NCBI RefSeq assembly: GCF_018986735.1
Contig: NZ_CP065521.1
Coordinates: 2,480,001 to 2,544,000 of the forward strand
DNA length: 64,000 nucleotides
Source: Schaalia sp. 19OD2882
Lineage (GTDB): Bacteria; Actinomycetota; Actinomycetes; Actinomycetales; Actinomycetaceae
Direction: 5' to 3'
Both the position numbers and the translations under genes were made by a program. This document shows positions 16,439 through 26,428 of the stretch, one piece after another. Positions within the stretch are counted from its first letter, which is position 1. Each line of letters starts with the position of its first letter. The notes beneath the pieces were generated by a model. That model was not told the origin of the DNA. It worked only from the letters and a program-made list of their open reading frames with translations, and searched no databases.

Positions 16439-18511
16439 GTGAGCGGGGACCAGGGGACGCGGGTCCCCACGTTGGGCGCGAACTACCGCCTGACGGAGGT
16501 CATCGGACGCGGCGCCACAGGCGAGGTGTGGCGCGCGGTGGACACCCGCACCCACAACGAGGTGGCCGCGAAGATCCTGCGTCCGGAACACATGGAGAAC
16601 CAGGACCTTCTGGACCGCTTCATGCGTGAACGGTCGATCCTTCTGGGCCTGCGTGGACCCGGAGTGGTTCCTGTCCTGGACCTGGTGGTCGACGGTGGCC
16701 GACTGGGCATTGTCATGGAGTACGTCCCCGGAGGATCCTTGCGGGACGTCCTGCGGGCCGAGGGCACACTGGCGCCGAACTTGGCGGTTCGCGTGTGTGC
16801 GCGCATCCTCGACTCCTTGGCGCTGGCGCGCGGACAAGGGATCGTCCACCGCGACGTCAAACCCGACAACGTCCTGCTGTCCAACCGGTGGCGCCGAACC
16901 GGCGAGGCCGACGTCCGCCTGGTGGACTTCGGGGTGGCGGGCATCGTCGCTGCCGGCCAGGGCCACAGGGTCTCCGGAATCCTCGGCACGCCCGAGTACA
17001 TGTCACCCGAGCTGGTCTCCACCGGCAGCGCAGGCCCGGAGGGCGACGTCTACGGGGTCGGCGTGGTCCTGTACGAATTGCTCTGCGGCCACACGCCCTT
17101 CGGCCACGGGGCCGAACCCATGGAGGTCGCCAAGCGCCACGTGCGCATGTCGGCGCCTCCCCTTCCCGTTCCCGCCGACCTGTGGCGTGCGCTGTCACTG
17201 TTGTTGGCCAAGGACCCCCAGGCCAGACCCGCTCCTGCGGAGGCGGCCGGACTGCTGCGCGGCCTGGCCCCCGCCCTCGAGTCGCTTCCGGCGCTGCCGG
17301 GCCCAGATGGTGAGTCCACGCCGACTCCGACCTATCACCCGGCCACGATGGCTTTCCCCCTGGTGGAGCGGACCCCTCCGGCACCCGCAGAACCGAAGTC
17401 CACCTCCACTCCACTTTCCTTCCGTCGCTCGCGAACCCCCAGCGCCGCCACCGAGCCTCTGACTCCACTCGCCCCCGTCCACGTGCCCGCACCCGACGTG
17501 GGGGAGCCGGTGGGTCACACGGTGGTCCAACCACTGACTCCGCCCTCGTCCCCCGTCCAAGACGAACCCGAGGAGGAGACGCCGCCCTCCCTGTGGGCAC
17601 GAGTGCGCCGGCCGCGGACACTGGTGCCCTTGATCGCCCTGGTCTGCGTTGCCCTTGCGGTGGGCGGATGGTTCATCCACCGCCATCTCACGCGGGTGGA
17701 CTCGCCCCACAGCACGACCCCCCAGTCGGTCACCGGCCCGGTCTCCGCCACTGAACGCGGCACGGCCACGCCCACGGGTCTGGGCACGGAACTGGTGGCG
17801 AGTGTGGAGACCACTGATGGGTCGGTGCGTCTGACCGTGACCTACTCTGCGGAGAACGCTCCCCTGCAGGGGCCGTTCCTGCTGGTTCTGCCCCCCTTGG
17901 GGGACGAGGGCGGATGCCCGTCGATCTCCTGGGAGTCGCCTGCTGCCGTGACGAGGAACTCGACGGCTGTGACCGGCGTGTCCACCGAATGCGGGTGGGC
18001 CCTGGACCCGGGGCCGATCGCCCCCAAGTCCACCACGCAGATCAAGGCGCGTGTGGCTCCGGACACTCCGCTGGACACCCAAGCCCTGTCGACGTGGCTG
18101 CGTTCCGTCCACGCAGCCACCGCACAGGCGTTGGCCGACCCGGCCGTGGTCGGCAACGCCTACCCTGTCCAGCGCCTCTCCGGCATCCAGGTGCGGGTGC
18201 CCAGTCGAGTCGTGGTCAACACGCCGGTGCCGGTGACAGTGGTGCCCGTGTGGCCCTCGGGCACGGATGAAGCCAACCCCGTGTACGTCAGTCCGTCCAG
18301 TGGTGCCCCTTCGACGGTTCTGCAGGCGATCGCCGGTGGTGAGGCGGGCGTGCAGTTCTCGGACGGATGCGCAGGATCAGTGGTCGTGGCCAAGGACGGG
18401 CACTCCGTGGCAGCAGTCGGAGCGTCGGCCCAGTGCACACTCAAAGCGCGTGTGGGGAACTTCCTGAACCTGGACTCGAATACGTTTGCCGTGGTCAATT
18501 CGGGTGGCTGA
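16439..18511 (+). CDS. transmembrane Ser/Thr protein kinase of the secretion locus
   Basis: A 690-aa PknB-type kinase. The catalytic set is intact: glycine loop GRGATGEV (about 22-29), lysine in VAAKIL, HRDVKPDN (about 137-145), DFG (about 164-166) and GTPEYMSPE. A Pro/Thr-rich juxtamembrane stretch precedes one membrane helix at about 394-416 (VPLIALVCVALAVGGWFI). Roughly 275 extracellular residues follow; they are Ser/Thr/Val-rich with paired cysteines and are not PASTA repeats. The GTG start follows AAGGAG at 12 bases; no better start is seen. The kinase is divergent from the secretion operon and upstream of the WXG100 gene. It probably phosphorylates a threonine read by the FHA domain of the motor (inference). 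Confidence 0.88.
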   Translation: MSGDQGTRVPTLGANYRLTEVIGRGATGEVWRAVDTRTHNEVAAKILRPEHMENQDLLDRFMRERSILLGLRGPGVVPVLDLVVDGGRLGIVMEYVPGGSLRDVLRAEGTLAPNLAVRVCARILDSLALARGQGIVHRDVKPDNVLLSNRWRRTGEADVRLVDFGVAGIVAAGQGHRVSGILGTPEYMSPELVSTGSAGPEGDVYGVGVVLYELLCGHTPFGHGAEPMEVAKRHVRMSAPPLPVPADLWRALSLLLAKDPQARPAPAEAAGLLRGLAPALESLPALPGPDGESTPTPTYHPATMAFPLVERTPPAPAEPKSTSTPLSFRRSRTPSAATEPLTPLAPVHVPAPDVGEPVGHTVVQPLTPPSSPVQDEPEEETPPSLWARVRRPRTLVPLIALVCVALAVGGWFIHRHLTRVDSPHSTTPQSVTGPVSATERGTATPTGLGTELVASVETTDGSVRLTVTYSAENAPLQGPFLLVLPPLGDEGGCPSISWESPAAVTRNSTAVTGVSTECGWALDPGPIAPKSTTQIKARVAPDTPLDTQALSTWLRSVHAATAQALADPAVVGNAYPVQRLSGIQVRVPSRVVVNTPVPVTVVPVWPSGTDEANPVYVSPSSGAPSTVLQAIAGGEAGVQFSDGCAGSVVVAKDGHSVAAVGASAQCTLKARVGNFLNLDSNTFAVVNSGG

Positions 18512-18560
18512 GATTTTTCACCACATTTTGAAGTCCCCCTGTGCATGAACTCAGTCCCAG

Positions 18561-18569
18561 TGTTAGTCT
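18561..18569 (+). promoter_or_regulatory. candidate extended -10 promoter for the WXG100 gene
   Basis: TGTTAGTCT fits an extended -10 (TGN then TAGTCT), 41 bases before the WXG100 start in the 98-bp gap after the kinase. The -35 region is poor, as extended -10 promoters allow. A separate promoter would let the small WXG100 protein be made in excess of the kinase. Confidence 0.35.
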
Positions 18570-18609
18570 CGGCGGGACATGTGTTGTCCACACCACACGG
18601 AGGTATGTC

Positions 18610-18894
18610 ATGTCAGGCAGAGTTCTCAGCAGTGAGCAGGCCAAGACCGCAATCACCCAGTTGCAGAACATCATCAATGGTGGCTTGACCGATCAGATCA
18701 ACGCCCTGAACACGCAGGGTCAGACCCTTTCCCAGCCTGACGTGTGGGACGGCCCCTTGGCCGAGACCTTCCGCAGCTCGACCTGGCCCGAGACCAAGGC
18801 CGCCCTGGACAAGGCCAAGCAGGAGCTGGAGGAGCTTCGCGACCAGCTCCAGAAGATCTCCCAGAACATCATGAGCGCCGGCGGCGGCGCCTGA
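18610..18894 (+). CDS. WXG100 family secretion partner protein
   Basis: A 94-aa protein with the size and two-helix layout of WXG100 (EsxA-like) proteins. The first helix contains SEQAKTAITQLQNIINGGL, the turn is WDGPLAETF (a W-x-G motif mid-protein), and the second helix is charged (ALDKAKQELEELRDQLQKI). It has no signal peptide. The start follows GGAGG at six bases. Proteins of this family are exported by FtsK/SpoIIIE-type ATPases as homo- or heterodimers and often escort larger substrates. Only one WXG100 gene is visible here, so it probably forms a homodimer or pairs with the helical heads of the Rhs toxins. Confidence 0.9.
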   Translation: MSGRVLSSEQAKTAITQLQNIINGGLTDQINALNTQGQTLSQPDVWDGPLAETFRSSTWPETKAALDKAKQELEELRDQLQKISQNIMSAGGGA

Positions 18895-19032
18895 TCTCCA
18901 CCATCGGGGGTCTGCAGGTGCGCGGGGCGAGTCTCGTGCACACGCAGGCCCCCGCCGGGCATTTCGGGCCGTCGCAGTACCCGTCGACTCCATCACCCGC
19001 GTTCCGCTTTTCCGCCCCCAGTAGGTGGCAAC

Positions 19033-22000
19033 ATGCCGCAAGGATCCGACCAGATTGGTCCACTCGCCGGTATTGACGAGGACGTGCGTTTTGACAGGCG
19101 CGCGGCTGTCGACTTCTCCGCGGCGTGCCGTGTCACGGCGACTGTGATCGGCAATCAGCGTCCGTCGCGCTCTTCGTGGGTGAGTGCCGCGTTGGCGGAC
19201 TTCAAGGGCTATTACGCGGACTTGTTCTCCCAGAACGCGCAGGTGGAGGTCAGTGATGCGGAGAAGATTGCCTCGGCTTTGCGTGATGCCGCATCGAAGG
19301 TGGGGCGTCTGGCTGCGGAGGCTCGTAAGGAGCAGGAGCGTCGTGAGACGGGCCGCCAGTGGAAGCGCGATCATGACAATCGCAATTGGGCTGAGGTGAC
19401 GTGGGACTTCCTGTTCGGTGAGGATCCACCGCCGATCGGTCCTGCGGCTGAGCCGATCGTCGATTCGGCTCCGGCTCCGGTTCCGGAGCCTCGCACGCCT
19501 TTGACGGGGACGGGCGCCTCGGGCGGCAGGTCGTCGGCGCGGGCTTCGGACCTGCGGGCGTTCGCAACGAATTCGGAGGGCGCGAACACCGACTTGTCCA
19601 CCCGGGCCACGAAGCTGCGTTCGACCTACGAGGCGTTCAGTGCCGGCTGCGGGTGGGGGTCTGTGGATGCCAGTGGCGTGCTGTCGGCCTTCGACACATA
19701 CATTGCGAACAATGGCAATGACGTGTCGTGGGCGAACACGGTGGCCGCGGCGTTCGAGGCGGCGGGCTCTGATGGGTCGGTGGCCACGATCTCGAATGCG
19801 TCGGTGGAGGCGGCGCTGGCGGCTGCAGGAGTGGACGCCTCACGCGCCCCGATTGCGGTGAATCCGGCTTCTGTTGCCGGTGGCCAGGTGACCACGGGGT
19901 ATGCGGATGATCCGGTGAACACCGCGACCGGGAATTTCGTCGAGCCGGAGATTGATCTGGCGTTTGCGGGTGGGTGTTCGGCCTTGGCGTTCACCCGCAT
20001 GTACAACTCGACCACCCGGGGTGTGGGTGGGTTCGGACCGGGCTGGTCCAGCCCGGCTGATGAGCGTCTTGTCCTGGGGGACGAGGGTGCGGTGTGGCGC
20101 CGCGATGACGGCGCCGAGGTGGCCTTCCCACGCCTTGGCGCGGGGTGGGACCGGGCGGTGGGGGCCAGCGTGTGGCTCACCCGCGAGGAAGGCTCCGAGG
20201 ACCATGGCGGGGCAGTGTTCGTCATTTCCGATGCGTTGGGCGCACGGTGGGCTTTCGACGAGGCCGGCCACCCCTTGTGGTCCTCGCGCGGCGCGGGCAC
20301 GGTGGTGCGGCGCGTGTGGGACGGCAAGCGCTTGGTGGCTCTGGTGCATGAGCGAGGCCGTCGCCTTGACGTGGAGTGGGAGGCCAGCGCATCGCGCGCG
20401 TACGCGCCTCGGATGGGCGTGTGGCCGAGTTCTCCTATGACGAGGCCGGGCGCCTGGTGGAAGCCAGGGCCGATTCGGGGCGCCGCTCCTACGAGTGGGA
20501 CGACGCCAGCGGCTTGGTGTGCCGTGTGGTGGATGCCGACGGGGTGCGCGTGGTGGACAACACCTACGACGCCAAGGGACGTGTGGCCACCCAGACCTCG
20601 CCCCATGGGCGCATCTCGCGGTACGCGTACATGCCGGGCCTGGTCACCGAGGTCTCCGACGAGGACGGGGCACGGGCGAACACGTGGGTCCATGACCCGA
20701 TGGGCCGTTTGGTCAGTGTGACGGACGCCGAGGGAGGCGAGCAACGGGCGTCGTGGGACCGGTGGGGCAACCAGGTGATGGTGACCCTGCGCGATGGTAC
20801 GCGGGTGGTGCGCGAGTTCGACGATCGTGGCCGCATGGTCACCGAAGCCGAGCCCGGGGTGCGCACCCACATGACGTGGGACGCTCTGGACCGCCTACGC
20901 CGGGTGAGCGTGACGCCCGAGGGCGGGCGCGAGGCCGTCACCGTGTTCGACTACGAGGGCGAGGGTCGGCACCCTTGCCGCATCACCGATCCCGAGGGCG
21001 GCCTGACCCAGGTGGAGTGGCGCGAGAACCTGATGGTGGGCGTGGTGGATCCGACGGGTCGGACCACCGAGTTGGAGTACGACACTTTCGGCGACATTGT
21101 CGCGGTGGTCAATGGTGCGGGCGAGCGCGCCACGCTGACTCGTGACGAGGCTGGGCGTGTGGTGGCTTCGACCTCTCCTGCGGGGCGGGTGACCCGCTTC
21201 GAGTACGACGAGCGCGGAGCGGTGGTGCGCCGCATTGACCCTGACGGTGCCGCTTGGCGCTACGAGTACTCGGATGCTGGACGCTTGACGGCGACGGTGG
21301 ACCCGCTGGGTGCCCGGTTGGAGGTCTTGCGTGACGAGTCCGGCTCGGATGTCGGCTCGGTCGATGCGGTGGGCAGGCGATTGTCGAAGGAGATCGATGA
21401 CCTGGGCAACACCAGTGCCGTGTCCTTGCCGGACGGGTCCCGCTGGGAGTTCGTCCACGACGCCTTGTCCCGAGTCAAGCAGGTCACGGATGCGTCGGGG
21501 GCGACGTGGTCCTTGGAGCACGATGCCGTGGGGCATGTGGTGGCCGGGGTGGACCCGATGGGACTTCGCCGCCAGGCATCGATCGGAAGTGCGGGCTTCG
21601 GCGAGACGCTGAGCGACGGGACCTCCACGTGGACGATGAAGCACGACCCACTGGGGCGCCTGATCGGCCAGGCCGGCCCCGATGGGGCCGCCACCGCGTG
21701 GCGTCATGACTTGTGTGGCCGGGTGGTAGAAATGGTCGACCCTGATGGGGGCCACACCCACCTCGAGCGTGACAAGGCGGGACGGGTCACCCGGGTCATC
21801 CTGCCCTCGGGCGCGTCGTATTCGTACGAGTACGACCGGGCAGGCCGGTGGTGTGCGTCGGTGTCCACCGGCGGGGCCCGTTTCGGCATCGAATACGACC
21901 CCGACGGGCTGATCGTGGCGGAGACGTGGCCCACCGGCGAGGTCGTGACCACCGAGTACGACCTGTGTGGGCGACCCGTGCGCAGGGTCGAGCCCGGCAA

Positions 22001-25000
22001 AGGCGTGACCACCATGGCCTGGGACGCATGCGGGAGAGTGGCCCGCTTCCGCGACTCCTACCACGGCAGGGTCAAGTACGCCTACGACCCGGCAGGCCAG
22101 GTCATCGCCGTGACCAACGCCTTGGGTGGCACCACCCGTCTGGACTACGACGAGGTCGGCAACCTCATCCGGGTCACCGACCCGGCCGGCGGGGTCACCA
22201 CGCGCACCTTTGATGCGATGGGGCGTGTGGCCTCCTCCACCGACCCGTTGGGGCGCACCACCCGCTACACCTACGACGCGGTGGGACGCATGACCCGCTT
22301 GGTCGACCCGACAGGTGTGGAACGCAGGTGGGGCTTCGACCCGGCCGGCCGACCACAGAAACCGTGGGCGGACAATTGCGTCGCACCTACCACGTGGACC
22401 CGGCCGCGCGTTCCATGCGCGTGACGGACCACGTGGGCGATGAGTGCGAGGAATGGCAGTGGTGGTGGAATTGGCGTGGAGACTTGGTCCACAGCACCCA
22501 GGACGGCCTGCACACCAGGTGGGAACACGACCTCGACGGGCGCCTGACCCGCTTGACCCGGCCTGATGGGGAGGCCACCCGTTTCGAGTACGACGCCGAG
22601 GGACGGGTGTGCGCCTTCACCCGTGACGGCGTGGGGCGCCTTGCCGTCGAACGCGACATGTTGGGGCGCACGGTTGCTGCACATGGGGACGGCATCCACG
22701 TCACGTGGCAGTGGGAGGGCGGGTTCCTCGCCCGCCAGGTCGTCCACCAGGACGGCCAGGCCACGGAGGTCACCTTCCAGCGCGACCAGAACGGCCGCAT
22801 CCTGGCCCGTACCGTGGACGGGGCCACCACCAGCTACACCTACGACGACGCCGGCCAACTCACCAGCGCCCGAACCCCCGATGGGAACCTGCACACCTTC
22901 ACGTGGGACGTCCTTGGCCGCATGACCGGCCACGACGGACCACCGGGCGCGTACCACTACAGTCACGACCAGGCTGGCCAGCTGGTACGGGCCATCGGCC
23001 CCGACGGCCAGGTGGACTACACCTACGACAACCTCGGCCGACGTGTGCGCGAACAGTGCCCCACCGGCCAACGCCGCTACACCTGGGACGAGAACGACCA
23101 CCTCACAAAGGTCACGACCCTGGTCAAGGACGGCGACCGCCTCCAGGCGGGCAAGGAATGGGAGTTGACCTGGGGCCCGGGCGGGGACTTGCGTTCCATC
23201 AACACCACCCCCCTTGTCTGGGACCACCACATGGGCATCCCCGTCCCCATCAGTGCTGGCAATGCGCGGGTGGATGTGGCCGCCGGATTGACATCCATCA
23301 CCCAACTCGAGGGCGCAGATGGAACCCACGGTGCGAGCCCGGCCCACGGCACAGGTGACCCGGGTGAATGGACCTCGGGTCCGGCAGGTGGCGCCACCCG
23401 AACTGCCGTGGCTCCCACGTGGGCCACGACCTGGAACGATCCGTGGGCGACCCCCACCGGGCTTGCGCGCGTGGGCGAAGGCGTCACCATCAGTTCTCGC
23501 GCCACACTCGGCTTTGACGCTCTGGAGATCATTGGGGCCCGCGTCTACGACCCCGCCACGGCCTCGTTCTTGTCGACCGACCCCCTTCTGGCACCCGCTG
23601 AAGCCGGGTGGGGGCACAACCCCTACTCCTACGCCGCGAACAACCCCATCGGCATGGCCGACCCGACGGGCCTCAAGCCCGTCACAGAGGAGCAACTCCA
23701 CGCCTACGCCAACGCCCACTCGGGCGTGGTCAGCCAAGCCTGGAACGCGGCCTCAAGCTGGGTCAAGGACAACTGGCAGTACATTGCCGCGGCCGCGGTC
23801 GTCACCGCCGGCGTGGTCATGTGCGCCACCGGGGTCGGGGCGGGCATCGGCGCCGCCATCCTCATCGGCGCCGCCACCTCCGAAGCCTTCTCCGCCGGAG
23901 CCCAACTGGTCACCACCGGCACCATCGACCCCAAGCGTTTGGCCACCGACATTGCCATCGGTGGAGCCACCGGCCCCATCGGCAGCGGCGTGGGTTCAGC
24001 GGTGGGCGGGGCCTTGGCCCGCACAGGACTGTGCCAAGCAGGACGCAACATCCTCACCGGAGCCGCCTCGGCCGCCGTCGAAGGCGGCGTCTCAGGCGGC
24101 CTGGACTACCTGGCCGGCCCCGGCCCCCACAGCGTCGAAGGCTTCGTCACCAGCATGGGAACAGGCACCCTGCTGGGCGGCGCCTTCGGCGGTGGTGGTG
24201 CTGCCATCGCCAACCGCATGAAGGGCTTGACCGGGTGGGCCTGCTTCACAGGCGAGACCCCCGTCGTCATGGCCGATGGGACCCGCAAGCCCATCAAGGA
24301 CATCGAGGTGGGCGAGCACGTCCTGGCCCACAACCCCCACACCGGAGCCGACGAGGCCCGCGAAGTCCTCCAAACCCACACCCACGACGACACACCGATC
24401 TGGCAGATCCACACCGGCGACCACGGGGTCATCCGCACCACCCGAACCCACCGCTTCTGGGTCCAGGGCAAAGGCTGGACCCGGGCCTGCGACCTCAATA
24501 CCGGCGACCAGCTGCAGGCCACCCCGGACGCCCCCACCACGCACGTCACCTCCGTGGAGGACACAGGCACCACCGCCACCGTCCACAACCTCACCATCCA
24601 CGGCCTCACCAACTACTACGTGCAAACCACCACCGGCACCACAGTCCTCGCACACAACACCTACGATCCAACGACCCCAGGCTTCTCACCGGCCATCGCG
24701 GTACAAGATGTTGCGCGCTCAGTGGCAGAGCAGGGTGAAGACGTGCTCAAGGCTGCCCTGTCACAAGCTCAATTGAGAGCGATGCAGCGCCATCCATGGC
24801 TGAGGCCGGTCTACTTGGGCACAGCAGTTCACAATTTGACCGCGGACTCACTTGATGACATCTTTGGGCGAGGCGTCTTCAAGTACAATGCCAGCAACGG
24901 CCCCGATTTCATTTACACGCCGACCGGCACCAATATCGAATTGTCAACCATCAAAGGCCTTGAGAAGCACATCATGAAAGCCGCCACAGATCCACGTTAT

Positions 25001-25027
25001 GCAGACTGCTTTTTCGTGACAGACTAG
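19033..25027 (+). pseudogene. second Rhs/YD-repeat polymorphic toxin, interrupted by two frameshifts
   Basis: Three overlapping frames make one Rhs protein of about 2000 residues: 19033 to ~20383, ~20384 to ~22355, and ~22356 to 25027. The first break is inside VEWEG/QRIARV, where one G is missing compared with the first Rhs gene. The second is inside DPAGRP/TTETVG, at a GGCC tandem run where one base or one GGCC unit is missing. The head (FKGYYADLFSQN, ALRDAASKVGRLAAEARKEQ, RQWKRDHDNRNW) is clearly related to the first Rhs head. YD repeats and an Rhs core (RVYDPATASFLSTDPL, NPYSYAANNPIGMADPTG) follow, then hydrophobic Gly/Ala stretches, a Hint domain and a toxin tip. Start: ATG with AGGTGG upstream. 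It is either truly broken or carries two base-call deletions in GC runs. Confidence 0.85.
24242..25027 (+). other. Hint autoprotease domain plus nuclease-like toxin tip of the second Rhs protein
   Basis: This is the C-terminal cassette within the Rhs entry above. The Hint (Hedgehog/intein) domain runs from the cysteine at 24242 (CFTGETPVVMADGT) through THRFWVQGKGW to the terminal TVLAHN (asparagine at 24656-24658), about 139 residues. In other polymorphic toxins such pretoxin Hint domains cleave to free the tip. The remaining ~122 residues include SNGPDFIYTPTGTNIELSTI; the spacing of PDF and ELST suggests a PD-(D/E)XK nuclease core (inference). Codon use becomes visibly more A/T-rich from about 24660, just past the Hint boundary, consistent with a swapped tip. 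Confidence 0.75.
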
Positions 25028-25082
25028 CAAACCACCGACATTGCAGCCATGGAATCACGGAAGAAAGGTGGGCCAATAGGAC

Positions 25083-25817
25083 ATGTACATCTTGAACATG
25101 CCACACAATCTGGGCACGATGCTCACCAGTGACACACAGAGAGTGGTTGGCGAGGACTGGTCGAATGCGAAAGTTGATGAGTTCGCCGTCAATGGAACCT
25201 TGTTCGAGGACTGCATATTCGACCGACTCAGGGTGAAACAATTCAATACCGGCGGACTTGGAGTGGTGACCGAGTTTGTCAACTGCTCCTTCGAAGATGC
25301 CAACATCATTTTCCGCTCAAGCAATCCCGCCAGCTTCATTGACTGTTCATTTCGAGGCGCGCGACTGCGTGGAATTAACCATGACAGACTCACCCTGATT
25401 GACTGCGACTTTCGGGAGGCAGTCCTACGCCAGTGCATCTTTCGTGCGCACTCGATTCTCTCCAAGCATGAGGACTCAAACCCAATCCCTAACGAAATTC
25501 GCGGAAACAATTTCTCAACTGCCACGCTCGTCGACTGCGCATTCCGCCTTGGGGTGGACCTGACCCTGCAACAAATGCCCACAGGTGCAGACTATGCTTG
25601 GACGCCCGATGGAGACAAGGCTTTGGACCGGGTCGAAGCACTCGTCAACTCCTGGTGCGACACCTTCCCTGAAGACCATGAGGAATTCGAAGGCTGGCTT
25701 GAAATCTGGCGCGAGGACTTGCAAAACGGACAGCACCATCTGTTTGTGACACACCACAAACCAACAATGAGTGAGCGAGGTTTCGCGCAGATCCGGCAGG
25801 CGATTCTGAACACATGA
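25083..25817 (+). CDS. pentapeptide-repeat-like probable immunity protein
   Basis: A 244-aa protein 55 bases after the second Rhs stop. Residues about 35-150 follow a loose pentapeptide-like pattern with recurring (D/N)C(S/D/I)F motifs (FEDCIFDRL, FVNCSFEDA, FIDCSFRGA, LIDCDFREA, LRQCIFRAH, LVDCAFRLG), which predict a right-handed beta-helix. The C-terminal ~70 residues are a charged helical region (DKALDRVEALVNSWCDTF). It has no signal peptide. Its base composition matches the A/T-rich toxin tip, so tip and this gene probably arrived together, which supports an immunity role. The start is taken at 25083; an ATG five codons later (MPHNLG) is also possible. Confidence 0.7.
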   Translation: MYILNMPHNLGTMLTSDTQRVVGEDWSNAKVDEFAVNGTLFEDCIFDRLRVKQFNTGGLGVVTEFVNCSFEDANIIFRSSNPASFIDCSFRGARLRGINHDRLTLIDCDFREAVLRQCIFRAHSILSKHEDSNPIPNEIRGNNFSTATLVDCAFRLGVDLTLQQMPTGADYAWTPDGDKALDRVEALVNSWCDTFPEDHEEFEGWLEIWREDLQNGQHHLFVTHHKPTMSERGFAQIRQAILNT

Positions 25818-25877
25818 GTGTTCAGGGCAGATTCGACAAATCGCTCAATCCTGACTCAAGCAACTTGAGTGACCCGG

Positions 25878-26120
25878 TTAGGGGGTTGAGTCGATTCCGA
25901 GGGTGGTGAGGATGGTGCGGGTGTCGCGGTTGAGGGGTCTGCGGCGGTGTAGGCGTGGGCGCCCGGGCGGATGGTGATTTCTTGGAGGGGGCGTAGGGTT
26001 CGCGCGAGTTTCTTGATGCTGATGCCGGTGGCGGTTTGGAAGTGGCGGGTCACGGCCAGGGCGGTGATGACTGACATGCACACTGCTTTTTGGACAGGTG
26101 ATCGAGAGGAGATTGAGGTG
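25878..26120 (-). pseudogene. IS1634-like transposase remnant (C-terminal fragment)
   Basis: Read on the minus strand across one frameshift, the C-terminal end of an IS1634-type transposase remains: CMSVITALAVTRHFQTATG, then SIKKLARTLRPLQEITI, then LNRDTRTILTTLGI to a TAA at 25880-25878. Nothing upstream of about 26120 continues the transposase. No terminal repeat was recognised. It marks an old insertion directly behind the toxin-immunity pair. Confidence 0.6.
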
Positions 26121-26360
26121 GGTTCTGAGGGCGGACTGTGTGTCGGAGATGCCGAGTTCTTGCGCGAGCACCTGGACGAGGTGGAAGCCATGATGGCTCC
26201 CGAGAAGTGGAACGACTTCCGACGCGATGTTCAGCGCGCCGCAGTCGAACAGCAGAAGAAGGAGAATTCCGTTCGCCACGGGACTGCGTTTGAAGGTGTT
26301 TTGCGTTTGAGTTCGGGGAGGATGTCGCTGGCGGGTTTGGTCCAAGAAAACAGTGTGCTG
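26120..26360 (+). other. short degenerate open stretch between IS remnants
   Basis: The plus frame reads FLREHLDEVEAMMAPEKW and DFRRDVQRAAVEQQKKENS, which looks like real protein and not a shadow, but there is no plausible start and it opens inside the transposase remnant. It may be a fragment of a lost immunity or antitoxin gene. No family recognised. Confidence 0.3.
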
Positions 26361-26428
26361 TGATGGTTCTGTCGCGTGTCAAACCATGTGGCGGGGCTGT
26401 TGTGCAGGTCCTGAAGGAGTGTTCGGCC

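Noticed and set aside
20370..20390. Programmed ribosomal frameshift as explanation of the split second Rhs gene
   Set aside because: Two separate -1 sites without a slippery heptamer of the usual type make programmed shifting unlikely compared with mutation or base-call error.
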